Shown here: positions 22,230 to 31,794 of the stretch, in pieces
Layout: every line of letters begins with the position of its first letter
Numbering within the stretch: position 1 is the stretch's first letter
Source of the DNA: Gammaproteobacteria bacterium
Lineage (GTDB): Bacteria; Pseudomonadota; Gammaproteobacteria; JABXHR01
Direction of reading: 5' to 3'
Length of the DNA: 33,426 nucleotides
NCBI GenBank assembly: GCA_013373515.1
Contig: JABXHR010000135.1
Span: forward strand, 1 to 33,426
The notes under the pieces: model-generated
Seen by the model: the letters and a program-made list of their open reading frames with translations, nothing else
The model's database searches: none
What the model was told of the DNA's origin: nothing
Program-made: the position numbers and the translations under genes

Positions 22230-23312
22230 TTAGTCTGCTGCGAAGACTTTTTCCAAATGACTTGTAAACATTTTGCGGTCATATTGGTCTGACAGAAAGG
22301 CGTTGCCCATGCCTTCGAGCAAAACAAGCCGAATGTTTCCGTCGCGGCTCTTTTTGTCTCTCAACATGGACGCGATCATAGAATCCGACGTGATATCTGT
22401 ATCGGCGCTGATCGGCAGGTTAAATTTTTGTAATTTTTCAACCAGCTGTTGGTGCGCTTCGGCAGTGATGCCCCCTAAAGCCATTGAAAATTCGCTGGCC
22501 AATGTCATGCCAATGGCGACCGCTTCACCATGCAACCAGCGGCTGTAATTTGAGAGTGACTCAAGCGCGTGGCCATAGGTATGGCCGAAATTTAGTAGGG
22601 CACGCCGACCACCTTCGAGCTCGTCTTCGGCGACAATTTGTGCCTTGCATTCGCAGCTTCGCGCGATAGCGTATTGTAGTGCGGACACGTCGCGATCAAG
22701 GAGGGCATCGGCGTTGTCGTCTAGCCATTGCAAAAAGGTGCTGTCCATAATTGCACCGTATTTGATGACTTCGGCCATGCCTGCTGAAAACTCGCGATCT
22801 GGAAGCGTTTTGAGTATGTCCAAGTCGGTAATCACCGCTTTGGGCTGATGAAACGCGCCGATCATGTTCTTGCCGCGCGGGTGGTTGACGCCAGTTTTTC
22901 CACCGACCGAGGAATCAACTTGTGCCAGTAGTGTGGTTGGGATTTGCACAAAATCGACGCCGCGTTGATAGCTTGCCGCCGCGTAGCCGGTGATATCCCC
23001 AACCACGCCGCCGCCAAGTGCAATCAGCACGCAGGTACGGTCAAAGGCAGCGTCGATTAAGCCGTCAAAAATTAAGGCAAGCGTATCGAGTGATTTGAAC
23101 TTTTCGCCATCGGGCAAGATGACATCAATTACTGTTTTGTCTTTGAATAGTGCTTTTGTCTGCGCGAGATAGAGCGGTGCGATGGTCTCGTTGGTCACTA
23201 TGCAGATTTGTTGGTTTTTGAGGCGACTTGGCCAATCGCTTTGTGTCAGTAGACCGCTCCCGATGTGGATGGGGTAGCTTCTGGACCCTAGGTCAATCTC
23301 AACCGTTTTCAT
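22230..23312 (-). CDS. aroB: 3-dehydroquinate synthase
   Basis: A 360-residue shikimate-pathway enzyme that cyclises DAHP to 3-dehydroquinate with NAD+ and Zn2+. Motifs are LPDGEKFKSL, ALGGGVVGDITGYAAASYQRG, QIPTTLLAQVDSSVGGKTGVNHPRGKNMIGAFHQP, and the metal ligands in LNFGHTYGHALE and LHGEAVAIGM. Length is normal. The ATG at 23312 overlaps the end of aroK by 14 bases, so aroK and aroB are co-transcribed and probably coupled. Confidence 0.97.
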   Translation of the reverse strand: MKTVEIDLGSRSYPIHIGSGLLTQSDWPSRLKNQQICIVTNETIAPLYLAQTKALFKDKTVIDVILPDGEKFKSLDTLALIFDGLIDAAFDRTCVLIALGGGVVGDITGYAAASYQRGVDFVQIPTTLLAQVDSSVGGKTGVNHPRGKNMIGAFHQPKAVITDLDILKTLPDREFSAGMAEVIKYGAIMDSTFLQWLDDNADALLDRDVSALQYAIARSCECKAQIVAEDELEGGRRALLNFGHTYGHALESLSNYSRWLHGEAVAIGMTLASEFSMALGGITAEAHQQLVEKLQKFNLPISADTDITSDSMIASMLRDKKSRDGNIRLVLLEGMGNAFLSDQYDRKMFTSHLEKVFAAD

Positions 23313-23832
23313 GCTTTTGTTCCGTTCCTCGCAAATTTAGGGCGTCTAATATGATTCTGGTGACTTTGCTGCACGCCATGCCATCAGTTTTGAAGGTTGC
23401 TGTTGCCACTGATTCGTAAAGCGGGCGCCGGACCTTGGCGAGGCTTTCTAATATGGCTCTAGGGTTTTCGGCTTGCAGCAGCGGGCGGTTTCGGTCTTTG
23501 CCGGTGCGTCGGAGCTGCTCATTGACAGTGACGTCTAGGTAGATGACGTGATCGGCGTGTTGGATGATGGTGTTGTTCTCTGGTCGGGTCACTGCGCCGC
23601 CGCCGGTCGCGATGACAGCGTCGCTCAGTTGGCAGATTTCTTCGAGCGTTTGGGTCTCGCGGCTTCGAAAACCTTCTTCACCTTCGATGTCGAATATGGT
23701 CGGAATGTCGACACCGCAGCGCGCCACGATTTCATGATCAATATCGTAGAACGGCATGTCTAATTTTGTGGCTAAACTGCGCCCGATGGTCGTTTTGCCT
23801 GCGCCCATGGAGCCGACGATAATTATCTGCAT
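23299..23832 (-). CDS. aroK: shikimate kinase
   Basis: A 177-residue P-loop kinase that phosphorylates shikimate at the 3-hydroxyl. The Walker A GSMGAGKTT (residues 7-15), the shikimate-binding DIDHEI and RCGVDIPTIFDIEGEEGFR, GGGAV, and the lid-region RTGKDRNRPLL are all visible. It lies 71 bases after pilQ, beyond a terminator, so it probably has its own promoter; aroB follows directly. Confidence 0.97.
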   Translation of the reverse strand: MQIIIVGSMGAGKTTIGRSLATKLDMPFYDIDHEIVARCGVDIPTIFDIEGEEGFRSRETQTLEEICQLSDAVIATGGGAVTRPENNTIIQHADHVIYLDVTVNEQLRRTGKDRNRPLLQAENPRAILESLAKVRRPLYESVATATFKTDGMACSKVTRIILDALNLRGTEQKHENG

Positions 23833-23853
23833 CGGCGAAGTTTAACCGACCGC

Positions 23854-23887
23854 AAAAAAAAACGCGCCCAGTTTTGGGCGCGTTTTT
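23854..23887. terminator. bidirectional rho-independent terminator after pilQ
   Basis: ACGCGCCCA (23862-23870) pairs with TGGGCGCGT (23875-23883) around GTTT. An eight-base A run sits on one side (a T run for minus-strand transcription) and a T run on the other. It separates pilMNOPQ from aroKB. Confidence 0.9.
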
Positions 23888-23903
23888 GATGAAAAGTTTG
23901 TTT

Positions 23904-26147
23904 TTACAAATCCGACGAGAGAAGCTTTGGCGTGACAAATACCAGAAGTTCGCTCTTGCGATCGACTTGGCGCTGGTGTTTGAACACCTTGCCAATGATT
24001 GGCAGTTTGGCAAGTCCAGGCACTGTGTCGGTTTCGTCGATATTGAGTTCTTCGTAAATACCGCCGAGTACCACAGTCTCACCATTGCGCACGAGTACTT
24101 GGGTGGTCACCGCACGAGTATCGATCGATGGGGTTTGCAGTGAGCCTTCTCCATAGAAGGTGCCTACGGTGTCGCGCTTGAGCTTCAAATCCATGATGAT
24201 GCGCTCATCCGGCGTAATCTGTGGCAGTACCTCCAAAGACAGCGTCGCCTTTCGAAAAACCACTGAGACGGAGTCCTGGTCGCGTGCGAGGTAGGGAATT
24301 TCAACCCCTTGTTCAATTGTTGCAACCTTTTGGTTGGTGGTTATCACACGAGGTGAGCTTATTACGTCGCCCCGCCCGTCGGCCTGCATGGCTGAGAGTT
24401 CGAGGTCAAGCAAGCGTCCCAGAGGCAATTTGGCTAACTGCAAATCTATGGTTCCGGTTTTTGCCGTCGCACCGAGATCTAAATTGAAACCACTGTTGAC
24501 AACACCACTGGTCGCAGCGTTTGCGTAGCTATCGCCGTAGGCGCGGCCGCCGACAGACATACCAAGCTCGCGTTCAAATTCGTCGGATGCAACGACAATA
24601 CGGGCTTCGATCATCACTTGACGAACGGGCACATCTAGGCGGCGCATGACGTCGCGAATCTCTTCGATGCGTTCAGCTGTTTCAGTGATCAGAAGGGTGT
24701 TGGTACGCTCATCGAACGAGACCGATCCGCGCGCTGACAAAACGCCATTGCGGTTGTCTTCATTGGTTCGCGAATACAGAATTTCCGAGATGTCTTTGGC
24801 TTTGGCGTAGTTCACCGGAATATAGGTGGTGATCAATGGTGCAAGGTCGTCACGGTTGCTTTGTGCCGCGAGTTCCGCTTCTTCCATTGCCGCCAATTCT
24901 TCTGCGGGCGCCACGTAGATCACCGTGCCGGTTTCGCGCATCGCGAGCCCTTTGGTTTTCAGCACGATATCCATGGCCTCATCCCAAGGAACATTTTTGA
25001 GTCTGAGGGTCAGGCTGCCGTCGACCGTATCGCTGATGACCATATTGCGCTCGTTAAAGTCGGCAATCATTTGCAGTGCAGCGCGCACGCTGATGTCTTG
25101 GAAATTCATCGACAATGTTTTGCCGGTGTAAGTTTTCTTGGCCAGCGTTGCAACATTACGTGGCTTGAAACGCAGCGTAAAGTCGCGGTTGGTCTGAACA
25201 TTAGACCAATCAAATAAACCGGTTCGCGGTGTGATGGTGATCACCGCATTGCTGCCCGCTTGACGGGTGTCGACATACATAATCGGCGAGTCAAAATCAC
25301 GTACATCCATGCGTCGTTGTAGGCGCTGTGCGACATTGGCATCTCCGACGGTAACAATGATTTTGCCCGCGCGCTCGACGACATCAGGCGTGGCGTCGCT
25401 GCTCGAGAGTTTTAGGCGCAATTCACCATCACCTGGGTTGTCTGATCCGCGAAAATCAACGGCGTCGATACTATGGGTAAATAAAAGTGGTTCGGCCTGA
25501 AGGCTGGGTTCGTAACTTACTGCCGTATCTGCTGCCGCGATGACACGATTACTGATTAAGTCATTCTCGTAGACGACAGATTCAATTGGCGCGTTGAGCA
25601 TTTGACTGCTCGGCAATGCGCTAACCTCAATGGGCATCGGCAGGTGTTGCAGCGATAAGGTACTGTCTAGCGCGGCGTCGTTGGTTCCACCTGCTGCGAC
25701 CGATGTGGCGGCAAAGGTTTGCAGGTTTTGCGGCACCGAGGAAATGATTAGCTTAAAGCCGTCCTCTGTGGGTAGTAGGCGATGTTCGCTGCCTGCAGCC
25801 AAGCTGATGATATTGCGAGTGACATTGGCGGAGGCGATTGACTCGATGCCCATCACCAAATTCCCGTCGCCGTTGGTTCGTCTCGGTGCGGTGCTGCTCG
25901 CTTTGAAATCGAGTACTAGCCGTGAGGGCGAGCTCATCTCGAATACTCTGGGCAGGCCCACGTTTCCGTCAAAATTAAATTCTATTGCTGACTGCCCTTG
26001 GGATGGCGCAGTGGTTTCAATAGACTGCAATGTGGCAGCGTTTGCCACGGTCAAGCCTTGTGTACTCAAGCCCGCAATTAATGCGAACTTGATGGCCTTG
26101 ACCAGTGATCGATTTGTGTTCATATGTGATTTCATAGTCATATCCAT
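23904..26147 (-). CDS. pilQ: type IV pilus secretin PilQ
   Basis: An outer-membrane secretin of about 747 residues through which the pilus passes. After a signal peptide (ending near TVANA) come two peptidoglycan-binding AMIN domains (first starting TLQSIETTAPSQ, second around LRLKLSSSDATPDVV). Then follow an STN domain (KTLSMNFQDISVRAALQMIADF), an N1/NHN-type ring domain (ITETAERIEEIRDVMRRLDVPVRQVMIEARIV) and the secretin domain with VLVRNGETVVLGGIYEE. It is the last gene of pilMNOPQ. I set the start at ATG 26147 (TAGG upstream). ATGs at 26141, 26135 and 26123 are also in frame, and a far upstream start at 26339 inside pilP is unlikely. Confidence 0.95.
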   Translation of the reverse strand: MDMTMKSHMNTNRSLVKAIKFALIAGLSTQGLTVANAATLQSIETTAPSQGQSAIEFNFDGNVGLPRVFEMSSPSRLVLDFKASSTAPRRTNGDGNLVMGIESIASANVTRNIISLAAGSEHRLLPTEDGFKLIISSVPQNLQTFAATSVAAGGTNDAALDSTLSLQHLPMPIEVSALPSSQMLNAPIESVVYENDLISNRVIAAADTAVSYEPSLQAEPLLFTHSIDAVDFRGSDNPGDGELRLKLSSSDATPDVVERAGKIIVTVGDANVAQRLQRRMDVRDFDSPIMYVDTRQAGSNAVITITPRTGLFDWSNVQTNRDFTLRFKPRNVATLAKKTYTGKTLSMNFQDISVRAALQMIADFNERNMVISDTVDGSLTLRLKNVPWDEAMDIVLKTKGLAMRETGTVIYVAPAEELAAMEEAELAAQSNRDDLAPLITTYIPVNYAKAKDISEILYSRTNEDNRNGVLSARGSVSFDERTNTLLITETAERIEEIRDVMRRLDVPVRQVMIEARIVVASDEFERELGMSVGGRAYGDSYANAATSGVVNSGFNLDLGATAKTGTIDLQLAKLPLGRLLDLELSAMQADGRGDVISSPRVITTNQKVATIEQGVEIPYLARDQDSVSVVFRKATLSLEVLPQITPDERIIMDLKLKRDTVGTFYGEGSLQTPSIDTRAVTTQVLVRNGETVVLGGIYEELNIDETDTVPGLAKLPIIGKVFKHQRQVDRKSELLVFVTPKLLSSDL

Positions 26148-26154
26148 CTGGCGC

Positions 26155-26703
26155 CTATCGTCCTGGTGCACCGTCTTCAGATTCAGCGTCCTGTTTGATT
26201 TCGAGTGCAGCACTGTCGTTGCGCCAACCTGAGAAATCATCACCAAACCATTCTTTAATCGCGATTCCGGTTTCATTAACAGCAATAACCTGGCCAAAAT
26301 TTGATCCAATGTGATTTCCCGCCTGAATTTTGTGAACACTGCCAGCAGGTTCGCGTATCAGTGCCCAACGTCCGCGGTTACCTTCCATCACGCCGACCAA
26401 CTGCAAATCTTGCAGCTCGAAGTTCTCTAACGGCTCGCGCTCGCGGTTTAAATTGGGGCCGCCACTGGATGCCGCACTAGTACTGCTGTCTTTGCCAAGT
26501 GCCACTGCAGTCGGTTGTCTAAATGGGTCTTTCAAAGCAGCTGCATTTAGTGAAAAGCTCGGTGGTTCTTGCGGCTCTGGCATGGGCTGAACCACGCCCA
26601 CCGCGTTTTCACGGGTTTGCTGAACGAAGCTGGAAAGGTTGTCTTGGTTGGCCTGACAGCCGACCAGTGTTCCTGCGATTGCGAGATAAACAATGGGCTT
26701 CAT
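26155..26703 (-). CDS. pilP: type IV pilus assembly lipoprotein PilP
   Basis: A 182-residue inner-membrane lipoprotein (lipobox LVGC, Cys16) with a disordered Pro-rich linker and a beta-sandwich domain (FELQDLQLVGVMEGNRGRWALI, VHKIQAGNHIGSNFGQV) that binds the PilQ N0 domain. It links the PilN-PilO complex to the secretin. The ATG overlaps the pilO stop by ATGA and the stop is 7 bases before the pilQ start. Confidence 0.95.
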   Translation of the reverse strand: MKPIVYLAIAGTLVGCQANQDNLSSFVQQTRENAVGVVQPMPEPQEPPSFSLNAAALKDPFRQPTAVALGKDSSTSAASSGGPNLNREREPLENFELQDLQLVGVMEGNRGRWALIREPAGSVHKIQAGNHIGSNFGQVIAVNETGIAIKEWFGDDFSGWRNDSAALEIKQDAESEDGAPGR

Positions 26704-27326
26704 TCCTCACCTCCGGCATAGCGGTATGTCGCGATGCGTAAATCGCCACGAATCAATACGGCATCTGGATCCGTCGCGACATTTTCACGCTTCTCACGAT
26801 CCAGCGTTAGTTTGTAGTCGAGCATGTTTACGATCCGTGAGGTGTTGGCTAGATCTGACGCGAACTGTGCAAATTGGTTGAAGGTTCCGACCACCACCAG
26901 TTGCACGCCATGTTCGACGTAAAAGTCGCGCGCTGTTTCCTCAAGTGGACGGAAGGTTTCTATAGTGAGGCCTGCGTTGCGGCTCAAGCCTGCGACCTCA
27001 CGGAGCAACCCCGGAATTTGGGTACTATTGGGCAGTTGGGTCAGCATCTGTTCGAAAGAGTCTTTCATTTCAGCGAGCTGTGCGCGATAAGCCTCAAGAT
27101 TGGCTGCCTTACCCTGCACTGTCTCGAACTCGGAGCGCAATTTGACTTCGCGTTCGACTTCGTACTGGATCGTCTCGATGGTCGGTTTAATTTTGAACCA
27201 GCCGACTGCCGCTGAGGCGACGATACACAAACCACCAATGAAAATGGCCTGTTGTTTACGGCTTACAAAGGGCAGTTTTTCTAGCTCCTTCTGGTCAAAA
27301 TTTCGCCAGTCGATTTCTTGTGCCAT
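26700..27326 (-). CDS. pilO: type IV pilus alignment protein PilO
   Basis: A 208-residue bitopic inner-membrane protein: short cytoplasmic N terminus with the family-like EIDWRNFDQKELEKLPF, a membrane segment (about residues 27-46), a coiled coil (QYEVEREVKLRSEFETVQGKA), and a ferredoxin-like periplasmic domain (SRNAGLTIETFRPLEE, FYVEHGVQLVVVGTFNQFAQFASDLA). It forms a heterodimer with PilN. It lies 3 bases after pilN and overlaps pilP. Confidence 0.96.
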   Translation of the reverse strand: MAQEIDWRNFDQKELEKLPFVSRKQQAIFIGGLCIVASAAVGWFKIKPTIETIQYEVEREVKLRSEFETVQGKAANLEAYRAQLAEMKDSFEQMLTQLPNSTQIPGLLREVAGLSRNAGLTIETFRPLEETARDFYVEHGVQLVVVGTFNQFAQFASDLANTSRIVNMLDYKLTLDREKRENVATDPDAVLIRGDLRIATYRYAGGEE

Positions 27327-27329
27327 GGC

Positions 27330-28055
27330 TTATTCTCCTTCTAGCTCAAGATCACCGAGAAACGGGGCCTCGGTGTACTCGCCTTCGATAGGCATGTCCA
27401 TACTTGGAATGCCCTCGAATGTCAGCGATGCGTCATTGCCCCGCATGGCGGCAGAGGCCTCGACAATCATTGCTTTCTTTTGCGGGAATTGAGTGGTTAG
27501 CGTGACTTTGAAGTCGCTGGGCTTGGTCGCACCCATCGCAGTTTGCTCAGTGTCGCGTTGGTTGTTGCGGCCTTCGGACGTGATTTCATTGAGGTATGTC
27601 GAGCGTACCCACTCGGAGCCTTCCAAATCTGAAATAAATTGCGAGATGGTTGTGTGCGAGTTGGTCCGGCCTTTGACAATCAGGGTCGAGTCTTTGTTAT
27701 CCACTTCGGTTAAATAAGCGCCCTTTGGCATCAGGGATGATATTTCGTGGATCAACTTGATGGGCTTGATGCGCTCACCCGAAAGGTTGAATACCAGCTC
27801 CATGCGGGTTTGCAGTTTCGAGCGTGTGGCGTCTAGGTCTTTGATTTCATTTAAACTGGTCTGCAGTGTCTCGGTCTGTTCACGTAGATAACGATTGCGC
27901 TCAGTTTGCTGATCAAGCTGGCCCTCGAAGTAATTGTTGACCATCATGCCGGTGCCCGCAGAGGCGGCAATGCATAGACCGACAAGGATGCCGAATTGTT
28001 GCTTCACCTGCTTGCGCTTCTCTTCGCGCCACGGCAATAAGTTAATTCTTGCCAT
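27330..28055 (-). CDS. pilN: type IV pilus assembly protein PilN
   Basis: A 241-residue bitopic protein. The N-terminal INLLPWRE is the conserved peptide that sits in the groove of PilM. One membrane segment follows (about residues 20-42), then a coiled coil and a periplasmic ferredoxin-like domain (LIHEISSLMPKGAYLTEVDNKDSTLIVKGRT). The C-terminal extension of about 60 residues is longer than usual and acidic. The ATG overlaps the pilM stop (TAATG). Confidence 0.96.
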   Translation of the reverse strand: MARINLLPWREEKRKQVKQQFGILVGLCIAASAGTGMMVNNYFEGQLDQQTERNRYLREQTETLQTSLNEIKDLDATRSKLQTRMELVFNLSGERIKPIKLIHEISSLMPKGAYLTEVDNKDSTLIVKGRTNSHTTISQFISDLEGSEWVRSTYLNEITSEGRNNQRDTEQTAMGATKPSDFKVTLTTQFPQKKAMIVEASAAMRGNDASLTFEGIPSMDMPIEGEYTEAPFLGDLELEGE

Positions 28056-29119
28056 TACATCAATCCTCTTATGGCGAGGCCAGCGCTAACGACCATGGAT
28101 GCGCCATCCTCGAGCAGTCGGTCTTTGTTCACCGATTTGGCAAATTTCATGGATTCAAAGGGGTTGATCACCTGGCAATCTAACCCGGTAATGCTTTGAA
28201 CAGTCTGTTCGATGTTGGCAATCGCCGAGCAACCGCCTGCTAACAAAATGCGCTCGACATCGGGTCCGTCACCATTTGATAAATAAATCTGAATCGCGCG
28301 GCTGATTTCTGCGCTCAGTTGCTCGGTGAAGGGCTCAAGCAAGCTGTGTTGATAATCATCTGGCAATTCGCCGGTGCGCTTTGCGCGGCCTGCTTCGGGA
28401 AAAGACATCCCGTAGCGGCGCATAATGTCTTCAGTAAGCGACTTGCCGCCGAAACTTAAGCTTCTTGAGTGAATCAATCGGCCTTTTGACAGCACGTTGA
28501 ACTGTGTCGTTGTTGCGCCGGCATCGACGAAAGCCACCACTTCGTTGGCTAAGTCAAATCCCGTCATCTGAGCCGCAATCGGCAGCAGGTGCTCATAGGC
28601 GTAAGACTCAACATCTACAACCTTGGGTTTTAAGTCTGCCGCCTTAATACAACCAGTGCGGTCTTCAAGCTGCTCTAGTTTTGCAGCGACCAGCTGCAAT
28701 AGCTGGCGATCTGGCGCTCGATGATCTGGGCCAATGATGTCGAAATCCAGCGCCACTTCGTCGATGGAATAGGGGATGAAGTTCGGTGCTTGATCGTTGA
28801 CGTAATTTTCAAGATCGAATTCGCCTACCTCAGCAGGTGCGTCGATGATTTTGGTCACTACGGCCTGATCCGGCACTGCGACAACGGCTTGCTTGCACTT
28901 GGTGCGTGCCTTTTTTAAACAGCGCTTTACGGATTCAGACAGTGCCATCACGTTTTTGATCTCACGCTCAAAAACAGTGCCCTCTGGCAATGGCTCGACG
29001 GCAAAGGCTTTGACGGTGTACTCGTCGCCTTTGGCCTCAAGCTCAACCAGTTTGACCGTGGTTGACGTGATATCTAGCCCAATGACGGACTGTGATTTAG
29101 TTAGCTGGAACAAACTCAT
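28055..29119 (-). CDS. pilM: type IV pilus assembly protein PilM (actin-like)
   Basis: A 354-residue cytoplasmic actin-like ATPase fold that binds PilN. Motifs are SVIGLDITSTTVKLVEL (phosphate 1), VVAFVDAGATTTQFNVL (phosphate 2), RILLAGGCSAIANI (adenosine) and LIHSRSLSFGGKSLTEDI. The start is ATG 29119 with GGAG 5' of it; an earlier in-frame ATG at 29230 adds 37 residues unlike any PilM. First gene of pilMNOPQ, transcribed away from ponA across a roughly 210-base intergenic region. Confidence 0.96.
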   Translation of the reverse strand: MSLFQLTKSQSVIGLDITSTTVKLVELEAKGDEYTVKAFAVEPLPEGTVFEREIKNVMALSESVKRCLKKARTKCKQAVVAVPDQAVVTKIIDAPAEVGEFDLENYVNDQAPNFIPYSIDEVALDFDIIGPDHRAPDRQLLQLVAAKLEQLEDRTGCIKAADLKPKVVDVESYAYEHLLPIAAQMTGFDLANEVVAFVDAGATTTQFNVLSKGRLIHSRSLSFGGKSLTEDIMRRYGMSFPEAGRAKRTGELPDDYQHSLLEPFTEQLSAEISRAIQIYLSNGDGPDVERILLAGGCSAIANIEQTVQSITGLDCQVINPFESMKFAKSVNKDRLLEDGASMVVSAGLAIRGLM

Positions 29120-29327
29120 GTGGTCTCCAGACCTCTTTGTGTCATAAAGCCGTCTAGCACTGCTTGTGCCATCTCTTGATACGAGGGGGCAGTGCAGGCA
29201 AAATGTGCTCAGCTTTGTAGACTGGTTCAAATCAGTTGATTCATCTTGACGACATGAACGGCGCGATATAAATGCGCGTTCCTTCGACGTAGTAAACTAT
29301 TAGTCGTCCACCGCACGAGTAAATTTA
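29120..29327. promoter_or_regulatory. divergent pilM / ponA regulatory region
   Basis: Both pilM (minus) and ponA (plus) start from this 208-base gap. On the plus strand TTGACG (29246-29251) precedes TATAAA (29267-29272) with a short 15-base spacer, a weak ponA promoter candidate. I could not settle a pilM promoter by eye. No other structure was seen here. Confidence 0.4.
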
Positions 29328-31781
29328 ATGACAAAAGCGAATACCGACGCGCCGAAACGGTCGTTTCTCAAAACTGTGACCGGTTTCATATGGCGCCTGT
29401 TTCTCTTGGGCTTTTTCACGGGCGCGGTGCTGGGGCTTTGCGGTCTTGGGTATATTTATTTCTCAATCATGCCGAATTTGCCGGAGGTGGCTGAGTTACG
29501 TCAGTTCAAGCTTGAAGTCCCTATGCGGGTCTACAGTGCGGATGGCAAGTTGATGGGGGAATTCGGTCAAAAGCGCCGAATTCAGGCGACTTTTGATGAG
29601 TTTCCACCAGTATTGGTCGATGCCTTGGTGGCGACTGAAGACGCGCAGTTTTGGGAGCACTATGGGGTCAATCCAAAGTCGATTGCACGTGCGGTGTATG
29701 GCGAGTTGACTGGTCGTAATTTAGGTGGCGGTAGTACCATTACGATGCAGGTTGCGCGTAACTATTATGGCTTTACGCGAAAACGCGACTACACCCGTAA
29801 GCTCAAGGAGATCATTCTCTCGTTTAAGATCGAGAAAATGCTCACCAAGCAAGAAATTATCGAGTTGTACCTGAACAAGGTTTTTCTCGGGCAGCGAGCT
29901 TATGGGGCCGCGGCAGCAGCGCTAGTGTATTACGGCAAGGACCTTCCTGATTTAACCTTGGCCGAGGCGGCAATGATTGCCGGTTTGCCGCAAGCACCAT
30001 CAGACAACAACCCGATCACCAATCCAACCAATGCCATTAAGCGACGCAATTTTGTGTTGTCTCGAATGTTGACGGTCGGCTCGATCACACAGCAGCAACA
30101 CGATGAAGCGGTTGCGTCACCCAATACCGCTCGCATTCACTCGGCCAACATTGAAGTCGATGATGGTTATATTTCGGAAATGGCGCGTCAGTATATGGTG
30201 GCGCGCTATGGTGAAGATGTGTTGTCATCGGGCTATAACGTTTACACCACCATCGACTCTCGTTTACAAGAGATGGCTTACAGCGCCATTTATGATGGCA
30301 TCCAAACCTATGAGCAGCGCCACGGCTATGTCGATTTGGATGATATGGTCGCGCCAGATGTTATGGCGGACCCTGTGGCACTGCAAAAGTACTTGCAGAC
30401 TTTGCCTTCAGTGGGTGATTTAGAGCCTGCTGTGGTGCATTCCGTCGCGGACAAAGAAGTCGGCCTGTTGCTAGACGGTGGCGATACGGTCAGCTTGCCT
30501 TACGATTCGGCAAATTGGGCGTCGCGTGCCAGTGGCGTCGAAGTCGGCGCTCGCCCCAAATCTCTGAAATCTCGGTTTGATGTCGGCGAGGTAATTTATA
30601 TTCGAAAGCAAGGCGATCAATGGGTGCTCGGGCAGCTGCCCACCGCCCAATCTGCTTTGGTGTCGATGGAGCCTTCGACTGGCCGATTGCTCGCGTTGGT
30701 CGGTGGTTACGACTTCTCCTCAAGCAAATACAATCGCGCAACATTGGCGCGGCGCCAAGTGGGCTCTAGCTTTAAGCCGTTTCTCTATTCAGCGGCGATC
30801 AATGCCGGTGATAACGCCGCGACAATATACAACGATGCGCCAGTTCGTTACTTGAATGCCACGGATACAGGTGATTGGACGCCGAAAAACTACGATGGGC
30901 GATTCCGTGGCCCAACGCGTTTGCGCGAGGCGCTGGTTCGCTCATCTAATCTAGTATCGATACGCGTCCTAGAGCGGGTTGGGGTGGGTAATGCCATTGA
31001 TTTCGGTCGCCGTTTTGGGTTTGGTGACGAGGCGCTGGTACGCAATATGGGGCTGTCGCTGGGGACAGGCGCGGCAAGCCCGGTGCAGATGGCGTCTGCC
31101 TACTCTGTGTTCGCCAACGGTGGTTTCGCCGTACAGCCGACATTTGTCACCAAGGTGACAACCAATGAAGGCGATGTGGTTGAAGCCTCGCAAATTAGCA
31201 TGGCCTGTGCCGCAGAGAACTGTCCTAATGACCCTCTCGTAACGCCTGCACCACGCGTTCTGCCTGAAGAAAATGCTTATATCATGCGCTCGATGATGCG
31301 CGACGTCGTCAAGCGCGGTACCGCGGCAAAAGCCAATAAAATGGGCCGCTCAGACTTGGGTGGCAAGACGGGTACCACCAATGATCAAATCGACGCTTGG
31401 TTTGCAGGGTTTAATCGAAAGCTGGTGACGATTGTTTGGGTGGGTCGCGACGACAATAAACCGTTGGGCAAGAAAGAAACCGGCGGTGCGGCAGCGCTTC
31501 CCATTTGGATCGACTTTATGTCGTCAGCCTTAGAGGGTACGCCGAATGTCGAAGATCCAATGCCTGCGAAGATTGTCTCCGCCAGCGTTGATCCCGCCAC
31601 TGGTCAGTTGGTCAAGAGCGGTGGTGTAGGTGAAATCTTTATCGATGGATTTTTGCCAGATGAAAAACCACCAGAACTGATCCTTTTGCCAGAATCGACC
31701 ATTGATACGGGCGGCGGTTCATCTGGCGGATCGGGCGGTGGCAGCAATGCCGGAGCAAGCTCGTTAGAACAGATTTTCTAG
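29328..31781 (+). CDS. ponA: penicillin-binding protein 1A
   Basis: An 817-residue bifunctional class A PBP (also called mrcA) that polymerises and crosslinks peptidoglycan. Membrane anchor at about residues 23-47. The GT51 glycosyltransferase domain has catalytic Glu104 in TEDAQFWEHYG, GGSTITMQVARN, and KEIILSFKIEKMLTKQEIIELYLN. An OB-like insert follows, then the transpeptidase with Ser480 in GSSFKPF, the SSN motif in VRSSNLVS and KTG in GGKTGTTNDQ. The C terminus is a Gly/Ser-rich tail (SSGGSGGGSNAGASS). Length is normal. ATG at 29328; no strong Shine-Dalgarno, AGTAAATTT precedes it. Divergent to pilM as in pseudomonads. Confidence 0.97.
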   Translation: MTKANTDAPKRSFLKTVTGFIWRLFLLGFFTGAVLGLCGLGYIYFSIMPNLPEVAELRQFKLEVPMRVYSADGKLMGEFGQKRRIQATFDEFPPVLVDALVATEDAQFWEHYGVNPKSIARAVYGELTGRNLGGGSTITMQVARNYYGFTRKRDYTRKLKEIILSFKIEKMLTKQEIIELYLNKVFLGQRAYGAAAAALVYYGKDLPDLTLAEAAMIAGLPQAPSDNNPITNPTNAIKRRNFVLSRMLTVGSITQQQHDEAVASPNTARIHSANIEVDDGYISEMARQYMVARYGEDVLSSGYNVYTTIDSRLQEMAYSAIYDGIQTYEQRHGYVDLDDMVAPDVMADPVALQKYLQTLPSVGDLEPAVVHSVADKEVGLLLDGGDTVSLPYDSANWASRASGVEVGARPKSLKSRFDVGEVIYIRKQGDQWVLGQLPTAQSALVSMEPSTGRLLALVGGYDFSSSKYNRATLARRQVGSSFKPFLYSAAINAGDNAATIYNDAPVRYLNATDTGDWTPKNYDGRFRGPTRLREALVRSSNLVSIRVLERVGVGNAIDFGRRFGFGDEALVRNMGLSLGTGAASPVQMASAYSVFANGGFAVQPTFVTKVTTNEGDVVEASQISMACAAENCPNDPLVTPAPRVLPEENAYIMRSMMRDVVKRGTAAKANKMGRSDLGGKTGTTNDQIDAWFAGFNRKLVTIVWVGRDDNKPLGKKETGGAAALPIWIDFMSSALEGTPNVEDPMPAKIVSASVDPATGQLVKSGGVGEIFIDGFLPDEKPPELILLPESTIDTGGGSSGGSGGGSNAGASSLEQIF

Positions 31782-31794
31782 CGAATACGCATCT

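Noticed and set aside
25630-26232. 200-codon plus-strand frame inside pilQ/pilP
   Set aside because: Antisense to two conserved genes; composition follows their codon positions.
26148-26339. 64-residue N-terminal extension of PilQ
   Set aside because: It overlaps pilP in another frame and is not signal-peptide-like; the signal peptide lies after 26147.
29120-29230. 37-residue extension of PilM
   Set aside because: The ATG at 29119 has a GGAG site and starts the conserved actin-like domain; the extension runs through the ponA/pilM promoter region.
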